The notes below the pieces were generated by a model that saw only the letters and a program-made list of their open reading frames with translations, was not told where the DNA came from and did no database searches. The translations under genes were made by a program, and so were the position numbers. DNA of 64,000 nt, taken from assembly GCA_910580225.1 (NCBI GenBank), contig CAJTXE010000006.1, positions 1 through 64,000 of the forward strand. The letters run 5' to 3'. Position 1 is the first letter of the stretch; each line of letters opens with the position of its first letter. This document shows, piece by piece, positions 9,314-17,553 of the stretch. The stretch is from an uncultured Acetatifactor sp. GTDB lineage: Bacteria; Bacillota; Clostridia; Lachnospirales; Lachnospiraceae.

Positions 9314-9997
9314 ATGCAGAATTCTTTAGATCCGGATCTGCCCCTCCGGGATGTCGTCTTCTATACATTACGCCAATCCATTCTCACGGGGGAACTGAAG
9401 CCCGGAGAGCGGCTGATGGAGATCCATCTGGCAGACAAACTGGGCGTAAGCCGCACACCGGTCCGGGAAGCCATCCGCAGGTTGGAGCTGGAAGGTCTGG
9501 TGACTATGTTTCCCAGACGGGGAGCAGAGGTTGCCCAGATTACGGAAAAGAGCATGAATGATGTGCTGGAGGTCCGCCGTACGCTGGACGCTCTCTGCGC
9601 AGAGCTTGCCTGTGACCGTATTACGGAAGATGGACTGGAGGCTTTAAGACATGCCTGTGAACATTTTGAGCAGTGCGTCAGCACCGGAGATGCAAAGAAG
9701 ATCGCCCAGGCAGATGTCGCTCTCCATGACATTATTGTGGAAGCAACGGGGAACCAGCGACTCATTCAGCTGGTAAACAATCTGTCCGAACAGATGTACC
9801 GCTATCGCTTCGAATATATCAAGGACAGCAGCCAGCATGAAACCCTGGTCAGAGAGCATAGGATTATTTATCAAAGCATCGTGGATAAGGACAAGGACAC
9901 TGCCGCCGCTGCCGCCAAAACCCATATTGACAATCAGAAAAAAGCAATTATCCGCCAGATACGGCTGGAAAACCGGCGTTCCCCCAAGAACCGATAG
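9314..9997 (+). CDS. GntR-family transcriptional regulator with FCD ligand domain
   Basis: 227 residues from the ATG at 9314; the open frame upstream lacks the family fold. Residues about 10-75 are a winged helix of the GntR type ('LREVIFxxLRxxI..GEL.PGERL' pattern, 'LGVSRTPVREAIRRLELEGLV'). The rest is an all-helical FCD domain that usually binds an organic acid or sugar acid through a metal ('DVALHDIIVEATGN', 'EHRIIYQSIVDKDKD'). The ligand cannot be read from sequence. E. coli NanR belongs to the same FCD subfamily. The shared inverted repeat here and before the sialidase operon makes sialic acid or an amino sugar a candidate effector (inference). Confidence 0.9.
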   Translation: MQNSLDPDLPLRDVVFYTLRQSILTGELKPGERLMEIHLADKLGVSRTPVREAIRRLELEGLVTMFPRRGAEVAQITEKSMNDVLEVRRTLDALCAELACDRITEDGLEALRHACEHFEQCVSTGDAKKIAQADVALHDIIVEATGNQRLIQLVNNLSEQMYRYRFEYIKDSSQHETLVREHRIIYQSIVDKDKDTAAAAAKTHIDNQKKAIIRQIRLENRRSPKNR

Positions 9998-10097
9998 TCC
10001 TGCACCGGATATCCTCTGTCCGCCGGACACATGGATTGCCAGTATAAAAGCCCCTATCCCCGGCAATACTCCTGAAAAAGAAAAAAGGAGTACTTGC

Positions 10098-10394
10098 ATG
10101 AATCAGAAAAGACTGGGATTTCGTGTGGCAGCACTGATATGCGCGGCAATCGGATGGTGGGGTCTGCTCTACCCGGAGCTGACATTGACACCGGAAACTG
10201 TGAAGATCAATGCGGAACAGGAGGACGGCACATTGGAACAGCAGACGCTGAAATGGAATTTTGAAGGCGGTCTCTATCTGGATCTTCTGAACGCCGGTCC
10301 GGAAAATATATCCTTCCGCAGCAAACTGTTCACGAACATCAGCTCACTTTTGGAGGCTTTTCATGACAGAGACAAAATCGGAAACGACCAATAA
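10098..10394 (+). CDS. small single-pass membrane protein
   Basis: 98 residues; the ATG at 10098 has AAAAAAGGAG seven bases upstream. One hydrophobic segment at residues about 8-28 (VAALICAAIGWWGLLYPEL) resembles a signal anchor and is followed by a short polar domain of about 65 residues. I do not recognise the family. The last 32 bases overlap the start of murI in another frame, so the two are co-translated. A cell-envelope role beside the glutamate racemase is plausible but unproven. Confidence 0.75.
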   Translation: MNQKRLGFRVAALICAAIGWWGLLYPELTLTPETVKINAEQEDGTLEQQTLKWNFEGGLYLDLLNAGPENISFRSKLFTNISSLLEAFHDRDKIGNDQ

Positions 10395-11223
10395 GAATAG
10401 CAATACTGACAAAACCGCCCCCATCGGCGTCTTTGATTCCGGTGTGGGCGGGCTGACCGTAGTGCGGGAAATCATGCGCCAGCTCCCAAATGAGAAAATC
10501 ATTTATTTCGGAGACACCGCAAGGGTTCCCTACGGAAACAAATCAAGAGAGACTGTTGTACGGTTTTCCGAACAGATTATGCGGTTTCTGAAGACATTCC
10601 GGGTGAAAACCATCGTGGTAGCCTGCAATACTGCCAGTGCCTACGCTATGGATGCTTTAGAACGGGACTGTGATGTCCCCATCATCGGGGTGGTGAAGCC
10701 AGGCGCCAGAATGGCCGCGGAAGTAACCAGGAACGGCCGTATCGGCGTCATTGCCACAGAAGCTACCATCGGCAGTCAGATTTACACCAAATACATACAG
10801 GAACTGAACCGAAATGTAACCATCTACGGCAAGGCCTGTCCTCTCTTTGTTCCTCTGGTGGAGGAAGGGCTGCTGGAAGATCCCGTCACTGACGAAATTG
10901 CCCGACGGTATCTCACGGAACTCATCGACATTGATATTGACACGCTGATCCTGGGTTGTACCCATTATCCCCTGATCCGCTCCACCCTGGGCAAAATCGC
11001 AGGTCCTGATGTCACTCTGGTGAATCCTGCCTATGAAACCGCCCGGGAGCTGCGCAGAATGCTGACCGGGATGGATCTGCTGGGGGAGGATGCACCGAAG
11101 CTGGGAAGCAATCAATATCAGTTCTATGTCAGCGATATGGCGGAGAAATTCGTTACATTTGCCAATTCCATCATCAAATACGGAATCCTGTCCGCTAAGA
11201 CGATCCGGATCGAACAATATTAA
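10363..11223 (+). CDS. murI: glutamate racemase
   Basis: 286 residues. It interconverts L- and D-glutamate, supplying D-Glu for peptidoglycan, without a cofactor. Visible hallmarks are 'GVFDSGVGGLTV' near residues 21-32, 'YFGDTARVPYG', the first catalytic cysteine in 'VVACNTASAYAMD' and the second in 'LGCTHYPLI'. The ATG at 10363 follows GGAGGC and overlaps the preceding small membrane gene. The N-terminal 18 residues are a polar, asparagine/threonine-rich extension not needed for the fold. Confidence 0.96.
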   Translation: MTETKSETTNKNSNTDKTAPIGVFDSGVGGLTVVREIMRQLPNEKIIYFGDTARVPYGNKSRETVVRFSEQIMRFLKTFRVKTIVVACNTASAYAMDALERDCDVPIIGVVKPGARMAAEVTRNGRIGVIATEATIGSQIYTKYIQELNRNVTIYGKACPLFVPLVEEGLLEDPVTDEIARRYLTELIDIDIDTLILGCTHYPLIRSTLGKIAGPDVTLVNPAYETARELRRMLTGMDLLGEDAPKLGSNQYQFYVSDMAEKFVTFANSIIKYGILSAKTIRIEQY

Positions 11224-11273
11224 GCGCCGACAGACCGGAACAAAAGCCTGTTCCGAAATCACAAGGGAGTGCC

Positions 11274-11699
11274 ATGAACCAAAAGATACACCTCACAATA
11301 ACCGGATGTCAGAGCGATGAGACCAGCGAATCCTCTGTCACAACACATAGTGCCCGGGGGGAGTATTTCGAGAAAAACGGCTGCTGCTACTTTTTCTATG
11401 AAGAGGCCCCATCTGACGGCAATTCAGTAATTAAAAATAGGATAAAGCTCAAGGACACGGTTCTGGAACTGACCAAACGCGGCGGTGTCAATACCCGTAT
11501 GGTTTTTGAGTCCGGAAAAGAATACCTGACGGACTATGCCACTCCCTATGGAATCCTCAAAATGGGAATTTCCACCCGGTCCCTGGAAGTGTTCAGAGCG
11601 GAAAGCCAGCTGAAGATCCGCATCGACTATTCTCTGACGTCGGAAAGCATCCCCCTCTCCGAATGCACGCTGACGATTCTCGCAGTTTCCGCTTCCTGA
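11274..11699 (+). CDS. DUF1934 (YwiB-like) beta-barrel protein
   Basis: 141 residues, ATG at 11274 after AAGGGAG. The N-terminal 'MNQKIHLTITGCQ', a central 'YFFYEE' and the 'TRMVFESGKEYLTDYATPYG' block fit DUF1934, a calycin-like family of small cytoplasmic proteins widespread in Firmicutes. No biochemical role is known to me. It lies 50 bases after murI and probably belongs to the same transcript. Confidence 0.82.
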   Translation: MNQKIHLTITGCQSDETSESSVTTHSARGEYFEKNGCCYFFYEEAPSDGNSVIKNRIKLKDTVLELTKRGGVNTRMVFESGKEYLTDYATPYGILKMGISTRSLEVFRAESQLKIRIDYSLTSESIPLSECTLTILAVSAS

Positions 11700-11755
11700 T
11701 ATGTTCTGAATCTGCACAAAGCGGGAGTATGTCGGCACCGGGATACGAAAAAGCA

Positions 11756-11787
11756 GGAAAAATTACTGCAGCAGGTAAATTTTTCCG
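11756..11787. other. palindrome next to the sigma-D-type promoter
   Basis: GGAAAAATT and AATTTTTCC arms surround CTGCAGC. The element lies between the DUF1934 stop and the next gene and overlaps the -35 box of the candidate sigma-D promoter. It could be a terminator stem for the upstream operon or an operator. Confidence 0.4.
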
Positions 11788-11803
11788 GGATATCTGCCGA
11801 AAT
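11776..11803 (+). promoter_or_regulatory. sigma-D (sigma-28) promoter candidate
   Basis: TAAA at 11776-11779, 16 bases, then GCCGAAAT at 11796-11803. The flagellar sigma-D consensus is TAAA-N15-GCCGATAT. It lies 57 bases before the gene at 11861. Confidence 0.55.
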
Positions 11804-11860
11804 AATGAATAGATCAGGGATGAGAATAACCAGTGACCCTATGTGAAGAAGGAGGATACT

Positions 11861-12520
11861 ATGAGTGTAAATGGAGTTACATCAAATCAGACAGCAGCCG
11901 CCTATAACCATTCGGCTGTAGAAAACGTAAAAGCGGAAAATACTGCCGCGGAAAATACCAAAAACGAAAACACTTCCAATGCTGCCGATACAGGCGTTAT
12001 ATATGAGCCTTCTCAGGAGAGCGTCTCTGCGGCAAAGCCCACCTATAAGCCCGATACCAATCTGATCAATAAGCTGAAAGCCGACGCGGATGCCCGCACC
12101 GCCCAGCTGCGCAGTCTGGTGGAAAAAATGATGGCCGGACAGGCCAATGCCTACGGTAAGGCAAACGATATCTGGAACTTCCTGCGGGAAGGCAATTACA
12201 CGGTAGATCCTGCTACGAAAAAGCAGGCACAGGCCGATATCGCAGAGGACGGCTACTGGGGTGTGGAGCAGACTTCCGACAGAATCATTGACTTCGCCAA
12301 TGCTCTCACCGGCGGGGATCCTGACAAGATCGAGGACATGCGCGCCGCTTTTGAGAAGGGCTTCAAACGGGCGGGAAAGACATGGGGAGGCGATCTTCCT
12401 GATATCTCCCAGCGCACTTACGATGCAGTCATGGAGAAGTTCGACAAGATGGCAGAGGAAGCCAAAAAGAACGCCTCCACTGTGAATAAGACTCCCGAAC
12501 CGGAAGATCCCACCAAATAA
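11861..12520 (+). CDS. uncharacterised protein, candidate flagellar-regulon gene
   Basis: 219 residues from the ATG at 11861, five bases after GAAGGAGG; an upstream in-frame ATG at 11843 overlaps that site. The first 60 residues are low-complexity and rich in Asn, Thr and Ala. The C-terminal 100 residues look globular and conserved ('ALTGGDPDKIEDMRAAFEKGFKRAGKTWG' block, split here only by my quoting of 'DLPDISQRTYDAVMEKFD'). There is no signal peptide or membrane segment. A sigma-D-like promoter lies upstream and a strong terminator downstream, so it is transcribed alone. Similar short Asn/Thr-rich proteins accompany flagellar genes in Lachnospiraceae; I infer, but cannot show, a motility role. 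Confidence 0.8.
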   Translation: MSVNGVTSNQTAAAYNHSAVENVKAENTAAENTKNENTSNAADTGVIYEPSQESVSAAKPTYKPDTNLINKLKADADARTAQLRSLVEKMMAGQANAYGKANDIWNFLREGNYTVDPATKKQAQADIAEDGYWGVEQTSDRIIDFANALTGGDPDKIEDMRAAFEKGFKRAGKTWGGDLPDISQRTYDAVMEKFDKMAEEAKKNASTVNKTPEPEDPTK

Positions 12521-12535
12521 AAAGGTATCTGCGGC

Positions 12536-12577
12536 GACGACGGAGCTGCCTCAAGGGGCAGCTTCGTCTTTTCCTTT
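12536..12577 (+). terminator. intrinsic terminator after the 11861-12520 gene
   Basis: GACGGAGCTGCC pairs with GGGCAGCTTCGTC across a short loop and is followed by TTTTCCTTTG. Confidence 0.85.
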
Positions 12578-12620
12578 GTTAACGTTTCCATTGCGAAAAA
12601 ATCCCCGGGAGGTCCGAAAA

Positions 12621-13967
12621 TTGCACCAGCTATCCTTCACTTCAGACGAATATTCCCTCTCCTCCGCCACGGCGCCTCTGGCAGACCGGATGCGCCCCCA
12701 ATCCCTGGAAGATTATGTGGGCCAGACACATCTGCTGGGAAAAGGAAAACTTCTCCGCCAGATGCTGGAAAAGGACCAGGTATGTTCCATGATCTTCTGG
12801 GGTCCTCCCGGCGTGGGCAAAACCACTCTGGCCAGGATCATTGCCGGGCACACCAAATCCGATTTTCTGAACTTCAGCGCCGTCACCAGCGGTATCAAGG
12901 AGATTCGGGAGATCATGAAGCAGGCGGAAGATAACCGGAATTACGGCATCCGCACACTGGTCTTTGTGGATGAGATTCATCGCTTTAACAAAGCACAGCA
13001 GGACGCTTTCCTGCCTTATGTGGAAAAGGGCAGTATCACGCTCATCGGCGCCACTACAGAAAATCCTTCCTTCGAAATCAACAGCGCCCTGCTGTCCCGC
13101 TGCAAGGTCTTTGTGCTGAAAGAGCTGAGTGCTGAGGATCTGACAAAAATGCTGTGCCGAACCATGGCAGACCACCGGGGATTCGGCAGTACCACAGTGC
13201 ACCTGGAAGAGAATACCCTCCCAGCCATTGCCGCCTTTGCCAACGGGGATGCACGGAAAGCGCTGAACACCCTGGAAATGGCTGTACTCAACGGCGATAT
13301 CACGCCGGAAGGCTCCATACGCATCACGGACAAAACTCTGGAACAATGCCTTGGCCGTAAGGCCTTCCTGTATGACAAAAAAGGAGAGGAGCATTACAAC
13401 CTGATCTCTGCCCTTCACAAATCCATGCGCAATTCCGACCCGGACGCCGCCGTATACTGGCTTGCCAGGATGCTGGAAGCCGGTGAGGATCCGCTGTTTA
13501 TCGCCCGCAGATTGATCCGCTTCGCCAGCGAGGATATCGGTCTTGCGGACAGTCAGGCCCTGCAGATTGCCGTTGCGGCTTACCAGGCCTGCCATTTCAA
13601 TGGAATGCCGGAATGCAACCTGAATCTGACGCAGGCTGTGGTCTATCTCTCACTGGCGCCCCGCTCCAATGCTCTCTACCGGGCTTACGAGACTGCCAAA
13701 ACAGATGCACTGAACCAACTTTCAGAACCGGTACCTCTGGTGATCCGCAATGCACCCACACAGCTCATGAATGAGCTGCACTATGGGGAAGGATATGTCT
13801 ATGCCCATGATAGGGCGGAAAAAATGGCACGTATGACCTGCCTGCCGGAAAGCCTGAAGGACAGAAGGTATTACCTTCCTACGGAGGAAGGCATGGAGGG
13901 TATTTTGAAAGAACGGCTGGAAAAAAGCCGGGCTTTTCGTTTGAGGGAGGAGCCCACCGTTTCGTAG
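12621..13967 (+). CDS. rarA: replication-associated recombination protein RarA (MgsA)
   Basis: About 448 residues. The start is taken as TTG 12621, seven bases after GGGAGGTC; the TTG at 12576 lacks a ribosome site. It is a clamp-loader-like AAA+ ATPase that acts at stalled forks. Walker A is 'WGPPGVGKTTLA' near residue 55, Walker B 'FVDEIHRFNKAQQD', sensor 1 'IGATTENPSFEIN', and the arginine-finger region is 'LSRCKVF'. The C-terminal 'RFASEDIGLADSQAL' block is typical of RarA. It converges with addB, 66 bases away. Confidence 0.95.
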   Translation: MHQLSFTSDEYSLSSATAPLADRMRPQSLEDYVGQTHLLGKGKLLRQMLEKDQVCSMIFWGPPGVGKTTLARIIAGHTKSDFLNFSAVTSGIKEIREIMKQAEDNRNYGIRTLVFVDEIHRFNKAQQDAFLPYVEKGSITLIGATTENPSFEINSALLSRCKVFVLKELSAEDLTKMLCRTMADHRGFGSTTVHLEENTLPAIAAFANGDARKALNTLEMAVLNGDITPEGSIRITDKTLEQCLGRKAFLYDKKGEEHYNLISALHKSMRNSDPDAAVYWLARMLEAGEDPLFIARRLIRFASEDIGLADSQALQIAVAAYQACHFNGMPECNLNLTQAVVYLSLAPRSNALYRAYETAKTDALNQLSEPVPLVIRNAPTQLMNELHYGEGYVYAHDRAEKMARMTCLPESLKDRRYYLPTEEGMEGILKERLEKSRAFRLREEPTVS

Positions 13968-14033
13968 GTACTGTGCAATATCGTTTCGTTATTACGAATA
14001 TTCATTGGAATATGACCGGCTAGGGAAAAACGG

Positions 14034-17000
14034 CTAATGCGTCATTCGATTCTGCGGAGAATCGCCCTCTCCTTCCTCCGCCATCCTGTGCAGTGCCTCC
14101 TCTCTGTCCAGCTCCTCCAGCTTCCTCTTCGCACACCCGGGCAGTGAAGCTTCAAAGCCGCATACCTTCCGGTAAGTACAATAAGTACAGGCTTCCTCAC
14201 TGCCTTTCTCATAAGGATTCAGAGAGATGGTGCCATCCAGAATCTCTCTCCCAATCTCTGCAATCTTGCGGCTTACATAATCAGACACCGTCTTCAGCTC
14301 CGGCCCGCTGAGCACCGAAGAACGTGCCGAAAAGCTGCCGTCCTTCTTCCGCTCCACAGGAATCACCGCAGACTTGCTCTCCATGGTCTGGTCCAGCAGA
14401 TCCACGATATGGGGCGCACTGTTCACCACACCGTTCATCCGCAGCTGCCCGCTGATCTGCTCATTGATTTCCTCGGGCGTCAGCTCTACCGCTGTCTCCA
14501 CAGAGGGGTCATCGATGTGGTAATACAGCATTGCAGCAGGTACCACCTCCTTGCCGCCGCGGCGTTTTCCCTCGATCTCCATGGCCGCATTCATATACAC
14601 CACCAGCTGCAGCTGCAGCCCGTAATACAATGCCGCCAGATCAAAGCGCTTATGACCGGATTTGTAATCGATAACCTTTACATACACCCGCTCCTCGTCT
14701 TCCGCCACATCAATCCTGTCGATACGCCCCTGAAGATGCATTTTCTCCCGGGGAGACAACGCCACATTCACACTGTCCAGATGATCCGCATACTGAAAGG
14801 AAAGCTCGAAAGACTCCGGTACAAAACGTCCCTTCCGCAGCTGCTTCTGCAGGGTCAGCACGGTTCTGGTCAGAATCCGCCCCATTCTGGTGACCGCATA
14901 TGCATTTCTGGCACTGCTGTACAGGACAGTACTCCCATAGGACGCCGCATATTGCTCCAATGACTCCTGCACACAGCCGGCGGCAAATTCCTCCGGAAAA
15001 TCGAACCATGTATAATGATTTTCCGTCAATTTCTCCGCAAAACGCTCCAGTACCCCATGATACACATTTCCCATATCCACATCTCCGAAGGAGAACTCTC
15101 CTCTCTCCTTCAGCATCAGGCCATACTGCAGAAAGTGTCGATAGGCACAGGCTGCATAGGTCTCCAGCCGGGTAACGCTGTTTTCCAGCTGCACACCGTA
15201 CAGCGCTCTGGCCACCGCCCGGGACAAACCGTTGTCCTGATACCTTTTAAACGCTGCCTCTGTGAGAAAATCCCGCTTTTCTTCCAGTTTTCCGTCTCCA
15301 TACACGCGGTATATCGAATATAATTCCCGCTGTCTCTCCTCCGGCAGACTGCCTTCCGCGTATTGCCTCAAACCCTCCGCCAGATACCCCAGTCCCTCCT
15401 GCCCGGTAACGATCTGCTCCAACGGACTCCGCTGCTCCGGGTATGTCACCCGGATATCCGGATACAGCTTCTGCACCGCATCAATCAGATATGCCGGGCG
15501 GATGGCCTTTCCTGCACTGTTCACCCGGGAATACGACAGATACAGCCTGTGGGAAGGCTTTGTCATGTTCAGATACAGATAAAACCGCTGTATGTACATC
15601 TGCTGCCTGGGACTGGGCGCCAGCTCCAGCCGGGACTCCCGCAGGAATTCACGATCCATATCCGAGATAATGCCGCCTCTGGATGCCGCCTTGGGAATAT
15701 TGCCGTCGTTTACACCCAGGAAAAAAAGAACCTTCACCTGACTGAGCCTGGTCCGCTCCATATCCCCCACCAACACTCTGTCCACATTCTGCGGAATGGT
15801 CCCCACCTGAATCTCCCCGAAACCCGCCTCCAGAATCTCGGCAAACTCTTTCAGCGTAATGGTCTCGTCCCCCAGCAGAACATAGATCTGATCCAGCAGC
15901 TCCATGACACAGCGGAAAATCTGAGCATATTCCCGTGCCCGGACCAAATCACCTGCCTCCTCAAAACGTGTCTGAAAAGCCGTCAGTTTCTGCTGTACCC
16001 GGTTGCGTACCAGAAAGTCGTAGAGAGCATTCACATATCCCTTCACCTGCTCCTTTCCTCCCATATGCAGCATATCCACCTGCTCCATCATTCGCTCCCG
16101 CAGAGCGTTCAGCTCCGTCAGCTGGTCCTCCTCCCCCTCCATCTCCCGCGTCTTGCGGGTGAAAATCCTGCTGTAGGCCCGGTACCCCTTTATTCCTGTC
16201 TGCAGACAATAATTTTCCAGCCGGTCCGCCTCCTCCCAGGTCAGATCCGCCAGTCCGCTGCGCAGATAGTGAAATACCGCTTCATAAGAGAAATCCCTGA
16301 TATACAATTCCAATGCACTCTTCATATACTCAATCATGGGATTCAGGAGAATCTTTTTGGTACGGTCTATATAACAGGGAATCTCCATCCGTGCAAATTC
16401 TGTCTCCACATAGGGTGCATACCCTGCCAGATCTCCCAGGATCACAGCCATATCTCTGTAAGCCAATCCCTCCTCCCTGACAAAACGGCAAATCTCCAAC
16501 CCGGCCTGATGTACCTCTTCTCTGGGCACAGTGGTCTCGAAGATTCGGATTTCCTCCTGAGACTGCCCGTATGAATCGGTACCATACCGGAACAGATTCT
16601 GTTCCAGATATCCCAGTGCAGGTGCGTTCCGGAAACGGTGAGCGGCATTATACTGTACCTGCTTCTCCCCGACCCACCGGCCCTGGACCACATGTTCCGG
16701 ATATCTGGGCAGGATAAACACATCCTCTGCCCGCTCTGCGCCCAGCTCCCCTGCGTGTCGTGTCAGATCCGCCACGGTCTTTTTGGTCAAATGAAACAGC
16801 TTCTGCTCCCCGTTCTGTCTGTAGGGATCCTCTGCCTCTCCCAGCGTCAATGTGACGATCACCTCTCCGCACACCCTCATAAGCTGCCCGATCACTCTGA
16901 CCTGAATGGGCGTAAAGCCGGTAAAACCGTCAAATACTACAACACTGCCTTTCAAAAGTTCGGATTTATGGAGCGAACGGCACAATACGTCCAGCGTTTC

Positions 17001-17534
17001 TTCCGTGGTAATAAAATTTCCCCGGATATACTCCACAAACCCTTTATACAGGGTCTGCAGATCCCGCAGCTTCTGCACCAGAGCCCCCCGTTTCCGGGCA
17101 TAATCAATCAATTCCTCCACATCCTCCGTGCCGATGCCATACTGCATAAATTCGGAAATAGCACTCTTCACCTCATGGATGTATCCCTGCCTGTGGAGAA
17201 AACTTCCCAACGTGGGCAGCTCTTCCTTCAGATTGCCTGCCACTTTCTGAAGCACCAGGCTCTTCCCCGTGTCGTCCAGCACAGGAGTCTCCTGCCCGCC
17301 CACTTCTTCCAGAATCCGATGCCCCAGACGCCCGAAACTGAGCACATCGATATTCATGATGCCCCCCCGTTCGTTCAGCAGCACCAGCTCCTTCTGTGTC
17401 TGCATGGTAAACTGGTCCGGCACGATAATCAGAAAATTCTGACTTTGGTTCTCCGCCGCCCGCCTGGTGATTTCCTCATAAAGTTTTCTGCTCTTGCCTG
17501 CCCCTGAAGGGCCGAAATAAAATTGTAGACTCAT
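14034..17534 (-). CDS. addB: ATP-dependent helicase/deoxyribonuclease subunit B
   Basis: 1166 residues from the ATG at 17534 (MSLQFYFGPSGAGKS). AddB pairs with AddA to resect double-strand breaks. Walker A 'GPSGAGKSRKLY' opens the protein. The C-terminal RecB-type nuclease shows the 'VKVIDYKSG' motif. The 4Fe-4S cysteines are present: one in 'ETYAACAYRHF' and three in 'EEACTYCTYRKVCGF'. Length is normal for the family. addA, usually directly downstream, is absent: the next gene is rarA on the opposite strand. A membrane-protein gene lies 20 bases upstream on the same strand. Confidence 0.95.
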   Translation of the reverse strand: MSLQFYFGPSGAGKSRKLYEEITRRAAENQSQNFLIIVPDQFTMQTQKELVLLNERGGIMNIDVLSFGRLGHRILEEVGGQETPVLDDTGKSLVLQKVAGNLKEELPTLGSFLHRQGYIHEVKSAISEFMQYGIGTEDVEELIDYARKRGALVQKLRDLQTLYKGFVEYIRGNFITTEETLDVLCRSLHKSELLKGSVVVFDGFTGFTPIQVRVIGQLMRVCGEVIVTLTLGEAEDPYRQNGEQKLFHLTKKTVADLTRHAGELGAERAEDVFILPRYPEHVVQGRWVGEKQVQYNAAHRFRNAPALGYLEQNLFRYGTDSYGQSQEEIRIFETTVPREEVHQAGLEICRFVREEGLAYRDMAVILGDLAGYAPYVETEFARMEIPCYIDRTKKILLNPMIEYMKSALELYIRDFSYEAVFHYLRSGLADLTWEEADRLENYCLQTGIKGYRAYSRIFTRKTREMEGEEDQLTELNALRERMMEQVDMLHMGGKEQVKGYVNALYDFLVRNRVQQKLTAFQTRFEEAGDLVRAREYAQIFRCVMELLDQIYVLLGDETITLKEFAEILEAGFGEIQVGTIPQNVDRVLVGDMERTRLSQVKVLFFLGVNDGNIPKAASRGGIISDMDREFLRESRLELAPSPRQQMYIQRFYLYLNMTKPSHRLYLSYSRVNSAGKAIRPAYLIDAVQKLYPDIRVTYPEQRSPLEQIVTGQEGLGYLAEGLRQYAEGSLPEERQRELYSIYRVYGDGKLEEKRDFLTEAAFKRYQDNGLSRAVARALYGVQLENSVTRLETYAACAYRHFLQYGLMLKERGEFSFGDVDMGNVYHGVLERFAEKLTENHYTWFDFPEEFAAGCVQESLEQYAASYGSTVLYSSARNAYAVTRMGRILTRTVLTLQKQLRKGRFVPESFELSFQYADHLDSVNVALSPREKMHLQGRIDRIDVAEDEERVYVKVIDYKSGHKRFDLAALYYGLQLQLVVYMNAAMEIEGKRRGGKEVVPAAMLYYHIDDPSVETAVELTPEEINEQISGQLRMNGVVNSAPHIVDLLDQTMESKSAVIPVERKKDGSFSARSSVLSGPELKTVSDYVSRKIAEIGREILDGTISLNPYEKGSEEACTYCTYRKVCGFEASLPGCAKRKLEELDREEALHRMAEEGEGDSPQNRMTH

Positions 17535-17553
17535 GTGTTTTCCCAGCCTTCCG

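Noticed and set aside
15363..16574. 403-codon plus-strand open frame opposite addB
   Set aside because: Antisense shadow of a strong gene; composition is His/Gln/Leu-rich as expected from reversed codons, with no ribosome site or family look.
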